A stretch of 64,000 nucleotides of DNA from an uncultured Porphyromonadaceae bacterium (GTDB lineage Bacteria; Bacteroidota; Bacteroidia; Bacteroidales; Coprobacteraceae), in contig URAV01000013.1 in the NCBI GenBank assembly GCA_900545915.1, positions 17,342 to 81,341 of the forward strand. Direction: 5' to 3'. The stretch's first letter is position 1; the number at the start of each line of letters is the position of its first letter. Below are positions 42,486 through 53,800 of the stretch, one piece after another. Below the pieces are notes generated by a model, which saw nothing but the letters and a program-made list of their open reading frames with translations, was not told the DNA's origin and did not search any database. The translations under genes and the position numbers were made by a program.

Positions 42486-44798
42486 ATGGAAATGTTTAAA
42501 AGAGTTATGGCCATATTTTTACTGGCTGTAGCCGTTTTTTCGGTAAGGTCGCAAGTCCCTGATCTGATGAGTTACCAGGCAGTTATCAGGAATGTGTCCA
42601 ATAATTTGGTCGTCAATAAGACGGTAGGTGTGAGAATCAGTATCTTGAAGGGTGGTATAAATGGCTCTCCTGTTTATGTAGAAACTCATTCTGTACAGAC
42701 TAATGCAAACGGGATGATCAGTCTATATATCGGGAACGGAAGCGTCGTTCAAGGCTCTTTTTCTTCGATAGATTGGTCTGCCGGAGTATTTTTTATTAAA
42801 ACGGAGACAGATCCTGACGGTGGGGGTAATTATACGATCAGCGGGACAAGTCAGTTGTTGAGTGTGCCGTATGCTTTGTATGCGAAAAGTGCGGGAAATA
42901 GCTTCGATGGAGATTATAACAAGTTGCTTAATGCACCTGTACTGTCTCCGGTAGCTACATCGGGCAGTTATAATGATCTTTCGGATGTGCCCGAAAAACA
43001 GCAATTGAGTATAAGCGGCAGTACGATCTCTTTGACCGATGGCGGGTCGATACAACTTCCGGTAAGTTTTGACGGAGATTTTAATAATCTGCTCAATCTC
43101 CCTGATTTTAAATTGGTAGCGACTACCGGAAAATATTCCGATTTGGCCGGTATTCCGGAAAAACAAACGTTGAGTATAAAAGATGGGAGTTTGGTAATCT
43201 CCGGAGGAGAATATCTTGCTGTTGATCCAGAATTTTTTAAGTTGCCTGAGGGATTCAGCGGAAAGTATTCCGATTTAACAGGAACTCCGGGAAAACAAAA
43301 ACTCGGCATTAAAGAGGGTAAACTCGTTTTAGAAGGTAAGGAAGAGGAATTCGGTCTATTAGAACTCGATCCGAGTTTTTCGGCGTTGCCTGAGGGATTT
43401 AGCGGTAATTATAAAGAATTGGAAAATAAACCGGTGAAACAAAGATTGAGTATAAAAGAAAATAAACTGGTTTTGGAAGGCGGTACGGAAGAGAATGATG
43501 AAACGCTTCTTGAATTGGGAGAATCGGTGGAGTTGCCGACAAGTTCGTTCAGCGGTGATTATAACGATCTGAAGAATAAGCCTACGGGCAGTAACGAGGG
43601 AGATATCTTGTATTGGTCGAATAATGAGTGGACGACTCTACCTGTCGGATTGGAGGGCCAGGTGTTGAGTGTGGCTAACGGCAAATTGACATGGATAGAG
43701 CCTTCATTCGCCAATACCTCGGCATCGACCTATAAGGTGGGCGATGTTTATTATAACCGGAACGGAATGCCCGAAGGTGTGGTGATCGAGGTCTCCACTG
43801 TGGGGCGTTACGGGAAAATTCTTTCTTTGAAAGAGGCCTCGGACAAACAGTGGAGTACAAAGATCGAAGAGACCGGTGCGACCAATGCGGGCGATGGTCT
43901 CGAGAATATGTCCACTATAAAGCGTCTGGCCGATTGGGAAACGAATTATCCGGCTTTTGCAGCGGTTGCGGCAGAAGGAGATCAGTGGTATTTGCCCTCT
44001 GTGAACGAGTGGCTCGCCATTTATGAAAACAGGCAGCAGATCGAGGATCAATTGGCACAAGTAGGGGGAGAGAAGTTTTCCGGTCGGTTCTATTGGTCTT
44101 CTACCGAGAGCACGTACGATGGCGGTAAATATGCGAACGGAATCGCCATGCAAAACTATATCATACTTCCCACTACAATAGATGCGGATACAATATATGT
44201 GCTTGCCGGAGACTCTTTCGATGACAATAAAACGGCTTCGGGTTGTGTTCGGTCCATCCGCCGTTTGTCTTGGGCGGAGACGACCAGCAAGCCGGTTGCC
44301 GGTGAGTCGTATGCCGTGGGTGATCTTTACTATGCCGAAGGGGATAAGGAAAACCCGATAGGAGTGGTATATGAGGTGACCGATGGCGGGGTTCACGGGA
44401 AGATCATCTCTTTCGATGAGGTGTCTTTGGAATGGAGTACCGATAAAGTACTGGTGGGTGCGAACTCCGAGAGTGACGGAAAAGCAAATTCGGATGTGAT
44501 ATCCGGTGTTGCGGATAGTGCTGCCAAGTACCCTGCAAATGCGTGGTGTACTGCACAGGGTCAAGGCTGGTATATGCCTTCGCTGAATGAGCTGATAACT
44601 ATTCATGGAGTACAATATCTGCTGAATGTAACGTTAGGCGAGAATGACAAGACACCTTTGGGTGAGAATGAAAGTTACTGGACCTCTACCGAAGCGGATA
44701 AGGATAACAGTTATGTTTTTGTCAATGGGGCGGAAATTTCCAGTCAACCATCGGGAAAGGAAACCTCTGCTAAAGTAAGGGCAGTATATGCTTTTTAA
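42486..44798 (+). CDS. Repeat-rich fibre-like surface protein with tandem C-terminal domains
   Basis: A 770-residue protein with a signal peptide (about 1-23, ends VRSQ). Residues 25-135 form a domain resembling the N-terminal part of Bacteroidetes tail-fibre or adhesin proteins (YQAVIRNVSNNLVVNK, LLSVPYALYAK). Residues about 140-370 hold seven repeats of a GDYNDLxNKP-type motif, also seen in phage tail fibres. From about 413 two copies of a roughly 180-residue domain follow (413-594 and 595-770), each with WYLPSVNEW or WYMPSLNEL, then a YWSSTE/YWTSTE motif and a terminal VRSIRR or VRAVYAF, reminiscent of DUF1566 or C-type-lectin-like folds. No T9SS tail is visible. Base composition rises in GC from about 43,570 on. 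Confidence 0.7.
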   Translation: MEMFKRVMAIFLLAVAVFSVRSQVPDLMSYQAVIRNVSNNLVVNKTVGVRISILKGGINGSPVYVETHSVQTNANGMISLYIGNGSVVQGSFSSIDWSAGVFFIKTETDPDGGGNYTISGTSQLLSVPYALYAKSAGNSFDGDYNKLLNAPVLSPVATSGSYNDLSDVPEKQQLSISGSTISLTDGGSIQLPVSFDGDFNNLLNLPDFKLVATTGKYSDLAGIPEKQTLSIKDGSLVISGGEYLAVDPEFFKLPEGFSGKYSDLTGTPGKQKLGIKEGKLVLEGKEEEFGLLELDPSFSALPEGFSGNYKELENKPVKQRLSIKENKLVLEGGTEENDETLLELGESVELPTSSFSGDYNDLKNKPTGSNEGDILYWSNNEWTTLPVGLEGQVLSVANGKLTWIEPSFANTSASTYKVGDVYYNRNGMPEGVVIEVSTVGRYGKILSLKEASDKQWSTKIEETGATNAGDGLENMSTIKRLADWETNYPAFAAVAAEGDQWYLPSVNEWLAIYENRQQIEDQLAQVGGEKFSGRFYWSSTESTYDGGKYANGIAMQNYIILPTTIDADTIYVLAGDSFDDNKTASGCVRSIRRLSWAETTSKPVAGESYAVGDLYYAEGDKENPIGVVYEVTDGGVHGKIISFDEVSLEWSTDKVLVGANSESDGKANSDVISGVADSAAKYPANAWCTAQGQGWYMPSLNELITIHGVQYLLNVTLGENDKTPLGENESYWTSTEADKDNSYVFVNGAEISSQPSGKETSAKVRAVYAF

Positions 44799-44827
44799 AG
44801 TTGATAATAATTTAAAAATAAGATAGA

Positions 44828-47800
44828 ATGGATATTTATTGGAACAGAATTAAAAAAGCTCCGGATAGGCTTCGGAGTTTTAGAGGGTGTTTGCCGAGGA
44901 AATTCTTCCTGCTGATGATCCTCTTTTTAAGTTTCGGGGTTGAATACGTCTCTGCTGCGCATGTATGGCCTAATGGAGTCGGGGATGGGATAAAGTACGA
45001 ATGGCATCCTGAGGGAGGTTATGTTTATTTGAAGATTCCGATCTGGGATGATGACGGTTCGGATATTTTATCTTATAATGCCGGCTTTTCTCCGGAAACG
45101 GGTTGGTTGGATATGACATTAGGTTCCGCTACTTATACTATATACTGTGATACGGGAGATGGTGATGGAGATGATCCGTATTTTAATAAGAAAAACGGTT
45201 CCGAAGAGGTTTCAATCACTTTCCCGGGAAAGAGTGGTGGGGTAGTGTATGCTGAAGTTCGATGGTATATCAAGAATGCTCAGTTGAATCAAAATAGTGT
45301 GCCTATTTCTTTTAATGGGAAGTGGTGGAATGTCGGGGCTACAAAAGATCAGACCATTAACAATCATGTCGTGCAGGTGTCAACAACAGCAACACTGCCT
45401 GCCATTACATTAGGGTCTCCGACATATACTCAAAACGGAAGCACTCCACAGATCCGTTTTTCATGGAATAAAGATAACAGCAGTGGTACAGGTTCAATTG
45501 CGCAATCGGGTAAGGTTCGATTGCGAAAAGATTCTTCCAGCGGAACGGTCATTGCAGAAGCTTCTGCATCGGGTAGCAGTGGCGTTTTTACAGTAGATGC
45601 CACTACAATAGACTTGAGTAGGGAGAACCGGTACGTGGTTACACAAGATTTTTCAGTGAAAAATATATCTCTTTCATCGACCAGCAATACAGCGACATTG
45701 GATGCTTATCCGCAAGCGTCGAAGATAGGGGCGACTTTTGACGAATCATCCCGGCAGATAAATGTGACCTGGTCGGTTCCCGGAACTGCCAGTTCGAATT
45801 ATGTAAAAGACGACTTTATCTTAGAGTATAGCTATAAATTGAATGGAGCATCTTCTCCAACGAGAGAGAGTGTGTCTGTGCCGTATGAACTCGGTCAGAC
45901 CTCTTATTCCTATGCAATAGATGTCCCGGAAAAATCGGTAGGTGAATATTCTTTTTTCTTGATCCGGGAAACGACACAGAACTATGAAGCATGGAATACA
46001 ACGTATGGGAAACGATTGGAAAAAGAACCGCTGATAGTCAGTACGATACATCAAACAGTGACCGATCCTCATGTGACGTTGCTAAGAAACGGGAAAGCGT
46101 TGATTTATTGGAAGACATCGGGTGACAACTGGAGTAACGGAAGTAGATTTGTGCTTACCCGGCAGAATGTGACGCTCAGTACCGTAGAGGATATCGAGAT
46201 GCCGAAAAGTGGGCTGACTTATAAGCCTGCTGAGGCGGAATTGACACCGGAAGAATATGCTGCTTATAAACAGTATTTTGAAGGAGACGACCAAGGTGCG
46301 TATATCGATGATATGTTGCAGCTTTGCAGCGAATACCGTTACAAACTTCAGGTAAAACCCAATACGAATACTTACAGCCCTTTAGAGGCAGTTCATACTC
46401 CGGAAACGATTATCCCGAGAGAAGATGGGAATCTGAAGCCCGAAATGAGCGCGTCGAAAGGATATTTTACCGATCGGGTAGAGATTGCCTGGTCGACCGA
46501 AGGTGCGGCATTCGATAATTTTTCGGTTCGTCGCCGTATATATGATCCTAATGCTCAAGATGACAGCTCGTTCGAACAAATTACTTCTGTTCCGGGTGCT
46601 GCTACTCAGTCTTATTATTCGGTAGAAGATAAGAACTGCGTGCCGGGTGTTATCTATGAATATAAGATCGTAGGGTTGTTGAAATGCGCCAATGAAACGG
46701 TTGAGAGTATTACCCAGCCGAAAACCATCGGATTCAGGTCTCCGACCGGACAAATTATCGGGCGGATAACTTTCGATGATGGTCAGGCTGTCGAAGGGGT
46801 CGATGTACAGGTCAGCAGTCGCGAATCCATCGGTGGACAGAGTATAAAGTTCAAAGGTACAGACGATTCTTATTTAGAAACCGACAAGTCTGTGGCGCAG
46901 ACAGCACTTCCTTATACGATACAGGCTTATGTAAAACCGGCTTCGGACAATGTGACCGGTATCATTTTAAAAAAGGGAAATTATGAAGTGGGGCTGGAAT
47001 CGGGAATACCTTATTTTAAGGTCTCGCAAGGTTCACAATCGGCGAAAGTAAGTGCTAATGAAAAATTGAATACCGGGCGTTTCTCTCATATCTCTGCTGT
47101 TTATCAAGGAGGAGAAGGAAATGACGAATTGTACCTTTATCTTTGTCGGGAAAATACAGCCGGAGTAGATACGGTATTGGTGTATAAATATGGTATTACT
47201 TCATTGAGTATTGCTCCGGAAGAAGGTAAAGTGGAAATCGGAAAAGGTTTTAATGGGTATATCGATGAGGTGCGTGTTTGGGATGCAGCTCTTACTCAAG
47301 AGGATATAACAGGAAACTATAACCGGTTATTGGCTGGTAATGAGGATAACCTGCAAGCTTACTGGCGTTTTAACGAAAGTGTCGTTACCGAATTTTACGA
47401 TCTTTCTTATCATGGTACACAGTATAACGAAAATCACGGTAAAATATATAACGCCGATTTAGACTCGGATGTCGTTCCATCGCCCGAGCAGTTGTCTTTC
47501 AGGGGCGTTACCGATAAGAGCGGCAATTATCGTATCATAGGTATTCCGTATTCGGGAGACGGTACGGAGTACACGCTGACTCCTTATTACGGTACGCATC
47601 AGTTCTCTCCGGGAGAAAAAACCATTGTAATCGGTCATTCATCGATGATGTTCAATATAGATTTTGTCGATCAGTCGTCTTTCGATCTGTCGGGTATCGT
47701 ATATTATAATAATAGTACGATTCCTGTGGAGGGCGTTATGTTTTATATCGACGGTAAAGTCGCATCGAAGAGTAATGGGGAGATCATTACCAGCAACGAG

Positions 47801-50800
47801 AAAGGTGAATTCGAGATACAGGTTCCGGTGGGTCAGCACGAGGTAAAAGCTTCGAAGCAGAATCATACGTTCGTAAATGACGGTAAATTACAGAATTCTT
47901 TTAACGCCGACCTCGATTATCAGGACAATATGGCTAATGTACGTTTTTGGGATGCCACCCGTGTACGCCTTATCGGACGTATTGCCGGAGGTGCGGTTCA
48001 GGATACTATACCGCTCGGACATTCACTTTCGAAAAATAATTTGGGAGAAAAGGTTTCTCTTCAATTGAAATTGAATGATGATAGTAAAGGCAAGATTTAT
48101 TATTATAAAGATGAGAATACCGGAGATGAACGTACAGAAGAGGAAATTACGGTGACGCATTTCCATCCGGAACATAAAAATACGGTAAAATCGGATGCTT
48201 CATTTATTTCGATTGTTCCAGATCCGGAAACGGGAGAATTTGTCGCCGATCTTATTCCCGAACAGTATAAAATCAGCAATATCTCCGTTACCGGATATTC
48301 AGGACTTAGTGATGCAAATATATTGGATCTTACTAATGCGTTCAGCGAGGAGAAAGTTATTTATACTTCAGAACCGGAAGATGGAGGAGTCGTTACCGAA
48401 GATACGGTGAAGTATAATAAATCATATAAATATATTCATCGCGAAGAACCGACATTAACTATCAGTCAGGTGAACGGCCAAGGTAAAACTCAATTCGGTA
48501 GTGCTGATTATAAAATGATGAATCTGGCAGGCGGAACAGACTTGATATCCTTGTATGATGAAAATGAGAAAACTTACCTGATGGGCAAACCTGTATTCGA
48601 GAAAGGTAAAACGTATAAAATTAAGATCGACGCTTATGAAGAGTATCCGTTCTATAAAGAACCGCAAGGTGGCGGAGTACCCGAAATATCGGATTATGAC
48701 CGAGTTCCGGTGAGCGAGGGAAGTGTTTCTGTGACGAATGGTTTCGCCGGAAAGACAAATGAGCTGTACGCTCTCGATGAAAACGGATCGGTTACGATTG
48801 CTTATCAGACGGTAGAGCCCAGCTTGTCTAATATTACGAAAAAGATAGAAGCAAGTTTCGACTTTAACAGCAATACTATTGTGGCGACTCCGGTTGAAGG
48901 TTACCATATCGGAGGAGTTATGGCCGGTGGTAAAGATTTTGTCACTCAAGGACCTACTGAAGCATTGATGGTGTTGAGAGATCCTCCCGGTTCGTTGAGT
49001 TATGCTTATGCTGAAGAGGGCTTGGCGATCTCGAATAGCTCGACTGTTACTTCGGGTACGGCGTCTAATGTGGATATGCAAGATGATGTTTTATTAGGTT
49101 TCGAGCTGACGACCAGTGTCGGAGTCGGAGTAGAAACGGAAACCAAAACGGAAAGTGAAAATTCTATGGGAGTTATCGTTTCTTCAAAAGCCGATGATTC
49201 GAAATCGAATACTAAGGTAGAGACGACAACGTTGAGTACACGTTTCCAGACCAGCGATGATCCTTTATATGTAGGCCGTAACGGAGATTTGATCGTTGCA
49301 AACTCCACTAATATCAGTTACGGAATAGAAAATTTATTAAGTATTCGTCCCGTAGGTCCTAATTCGGGAGACCCTATTGTTGAAGCGGGAAGTTATTGCA
49401 TTTCGTCTAAACAGGCTCTTTCGGTAGGAAAAAGCTTCGGAACGTTGTTGGTTTATCCGCAAGTTTTTATCGAACAGTCTTTGTTGCCGAGAATTATTAA
49501 TTTACGTGACAATATCCTGCTTGATAAGGGAACGACGGATGAGTATGCCAAAACGTTGGCTAATCAGAACAACGAACCGGTATATATATCGAAAATAGAC
49601 CGGGAGAGCGAGGATTTCGGGAAATCGAACAGTGATGTTTCGACATTCGACGGGGACAGTTATCGTGTGATTTTCCCGGATAATTATGATGAGACGACAG
49701 CAAGAGATACGATTGCCGCATTGAATACTTCGATTGATTCTTGGATCAAGATATTGGCAGACAATGAGGAAAAGAAAATAAAAGCGGTATCGTATAAAAA
49801 TTTCTCATTCCAGGCCGGTGCGGGTGTGGAATATTCCGAAGAGTTCGTATTGTCTCAAGAAGAAACGAAGACTACGACGTTTACCGTCGGTTCTGGACTG
49901 GCAACCGAACTCGGAATGAAAGTAAACGGATTTGGGTTCAAGATGACGTTGAACGAGACGGTAGAAACATCGTCGGGATCTGAAGAAGGTTCTTCGGAAG
50001 AGCAGACGAAGAAAATCGGATTTGTTTTGGCTGAGGAGGGCGACGATGATTATATAAGCGTCGATATTCGCAAAGAACAAGGAGTTTCGTCGGGAACTAA
50101 TTTCGTATATTATACGCAGGGGGGAGCTACGGCCTGCCCTTATGAAGGGGAAGAAATGACTCAATACTATGAACCGGGACGACATAAATTGAGTGAAGGT
50201 ACTTTGCGTATTGAAGTTCCTAAGATCGATGCCGAAGTAACTACGATATCTAATGTACCGTCGGATAAAGCTGCCGTATTCAAGTTGTTGTTAAGTAATG
50301 ATTCTGAGGCGCAGGAAGATGTAATCTATACTTTAAAGATGGATGATGCATCTAACAATACGGGTGCAAAATTTACCATAGACGGTGTCCCTTTGAGCAC
50401 CGGGCGGGATTTTGTCGTTCCTTATGGCGATATTCTTGAGAAAACACTGGAAGTGCGTATGGGTGATGCGTATGATTATGAGGGCTTGAATTTAATTTTA
50501 GCTTCTCAATGTCAGTATGATCCGACCGATTTCCTTGATGATATTGCCGATACGGTTTCATTGTCGGTGCATTTTATACCGGCAAGTACAGAGGTGAATA
50601 TCAAATCGCCGGGAAGTAATTGGGTTTTGAATTTGAACTCTCCGCAGTTATCTGACGGAACATATTATTTGCCGATAACAGTAGACGGATTTGATGTAAA
50701 TTTCCGGAATTTCCATCATATTGCCGTACAGTCAAAACCATCTTCTTCATCTGATTCCGATTGGCAGAATATCATGACATTCTATGCCGATGAAACGTTG

Positions 50801-53800
50801 TATGAAGAGGCTCAGGAATCTGATAAGGCGATGATCGAAGGAGCTTCTATTACTTGTAATTTTGTGGGTACGCTTGATCAGAATTACGACATTCGTGCGG
50901 TAAGCTATTGTTCGTTAGGCAATGATTTCGTGACAGCAGAGTCTCAGGTCGTGAGCGGTATAAGAGATTTGGTATTGCCTAAGTTGTTCGGAACTCCAAA
51001 ACCGGCCAGTGGTATCTTGGGTATCGAAGATGAGATACGGATCGATTTTAACGAAGCGCTTGCCGAAGGATATTTTACTAATGCCAATTTTGAGGTGACT
51101 GCCGTGAAGAATGGTTCTAATGGCGATCATGACGTATCTGTCGATTTGAACGGTGAAACGGATTATTTGACGACCGAGTTCGATAAGAATATGACCGGAA
51201 AGAGCATGACGATGGAATTATGGGTGAAACCGGATAACCTGAATCGTGCGGGAACGATATTTACTCAGGGCGATACACCGGAAATATTCGAAGTGAGCTT
51301 TACGGCAGATAAACGAATCGAAGTTCAATTAGGAACGGAAAAATATCAATCGGATGTGTTGAATATGTCTGCCGGTCAATGGGCGCATATAGCTGTCGTG
51401 TATGACAATACGGCAGGTAATCTGAAAGCCTACTATAATTATGAACTGGCTATTAATAAAGATAATGTACCGGCTTATAATGGTATAGGTAAGATAGAAT
51501 ACGGACGAAATGTAAACGGTGCTAATTATTTTGCCGGATGCATGCATGAAGCCCGTTTCTGGGATGAGGCTTATTCGATTGCCGACATTAAATCGAGAAG
51601 CCTTTCTATATTGTCGGGAATGGAATCTTCGTTAGTCGCTTACTTCCCGATGGATGAAGGCAAGGGGACTTTGATTACGGATAAAGCTCGAGGGAATAAT
51701 GCGATTATGTATGGAAACTGGAGTACTCCTGACGGGAAAGCCATTCAGTTGGATGGGGCTACCGGAATGGTCGTGATTAATAGTTCGGAGATTCCTGTTA
51801 AGGATGATAAGGATTTTACTTTGGAATTTTGGTTCCGTACAGATGCTTCTACCAAAGCTGATGCTGCATTGGTGAATAATGGCAAGGCTGATGGAAATGA
51901 ACGTGGAGAAAAAGGAAATAAATTCTTTGTCGGATTTGAAAATAGTCAGCTTATATTCAGAAGCAACGGTTATAAAGAAGTGATAAATGGTTCGTATATG
52001 GATCAGAATTGGCATCATTTTGCGGTTTCTGTAAATCGTAGTTCGGGTAATGCCCAGATCTTTATGGACGGAGAGTTGAAAAACTATTTCAGAAGCGATA
52101 GCGTCGGGGCTATATCGGGAACTGAAATTTATTTGGGTGGATGCCGCTGGGGTGATGCTCAAATACCCGATATGACTTATAGAGACCGGTTCTTCTCAGG
52201 CCAGATCGATGAATTCAGAATGTGGAACAGCGCTTTGCCGCAGTCTATCATAAGCCGTAATACGAATAAAAAGATGGAAGGTTCTGAAATGGGGCTTATC
52301 GCTTATTATCCGTTTGAGAAGTATATTGTGAATACTGCGAATATAAAAGAACTTGTTTATACACTTGAAGATTTGGTTGAAGGAAAATCGGCGACAACGG
52401 AGGGTATTGTCTCTGAGACGAATGAGAGAGCTCCTTTGAAGTCTAAAGGTCCGGAACAGAGTGTGAAATATAGTTTTGTAACAAGCGGTAGCGCGATTAT
52501 CATCAATCTGGAAGAAGCTCCCGAAGTATTGGAAAAGACTATTGTCAATGTGGCGTTGAGGGATGTTCGCGACTTGAACGGAAACATCGACTCTACGGTT
52601 TATCGCTGGAGTGCTTATATCGACCGTAATCAGTTGAAATGGGGCGAGAGTGAAGTCGCTATCGATAAGAAACAGTATGAAGAATATGAATTTATCGTTC
52701 CGTTGAACAATATCGGAGGTAGTGTCAAGAACTTTACTATCGAAGGCTTGCCATCATGGCTTACTGCCGATCCGATGAGCGGGGAAATCGATCCGAAAGG
52801 AACTCAAAAGATTACCTTCACGATAAATGAAGGAACTAATGTGGGAACATACGAAGAGGTTGTGTATGCTCGAGGAGAGAATAATGTTACAGAACCTTTG
52901 CCTATATCGGTGAAAATAAATGGAGAGAAACCTGCATGGACAGTGAATCCGGCAGACTATAAATATAATATGTCGGTTTTCGCTAAGATGCGTTTCAATA
53001 CGGTATTCTCCACTGATAAAGAAGATATGTTGGCAGCATTCCAGAACGGTAAATGCATCGGTGTAGCTAACAATAGTTATGATCGCGATCATGATATGTG
53101 GTACACATTCTTGACTGTGTACAATAATGAAAAACAATCTGGTAATATTGAATTCCGTATGTGGGATGCAAGTACCGGGAAGGTTTATCTTGCAACACCG
53201 ACACCAGAGAGAACGATAACGTTTGTGAACGACGGGGTGGTCGGTACGGCTAAAGACCCGATCGTATTCGACGGTAAGGAGATCTTCTTCCAGAATATAA
53301 ATCTGGTTAAAGGTTGGAACTGGGTTTCGTTCAATCTTTCGAATTCTAATTTGCCGAACGTGTCGGCAACGTTGATGAACGGAACGTGGACGACTTCGGA
53401 TGTCGTGAAGAGCCGCGACTATTTCGATTCTTATTCGAAAACCAAGGGTTGGACAGGATCTTTGACGAAAAACGGAGGATTCGATAATGTTTCGCTCTTT
53501 ATGTTACATTCTTCCGATGATCAGATATTGAGTACAGACGGTGCAATGGTTGATCCTAAAACAACACCTATAACGGTACTTGGTGGTCGCTGGAATTATA
53601 TCGGCTACTTGCCTTCTGCCAATATTATGGTAAAAGAAGCGTTGGCGGGATATGACGCAAAAGAAGGGGATATTATAAAATCTCAAAGCCAGTTTGCAAT
53701 GTATTCCGGTACGGGTTGGATCGGTAATCTGAAGTATATGGAACAGAACAAGGGGTATATGTTGTTGCGTACGACTTCTGATAATGTTGCTTTTACTTAT

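Noticed and set aside
43722..44798. Lectin-like tip domains as a diversity-generating retroelement target
   Set aside because: No reverse transcriptase, template repeat or accessory gene was seen in the window.
49405..49423. AAACAGGCTCT within the giant gene, identical to an end of the dispersed element
   Set aside because: It lies in frame within conserved coding sequence and no other part of the element surrounds it, so it is a chance match.
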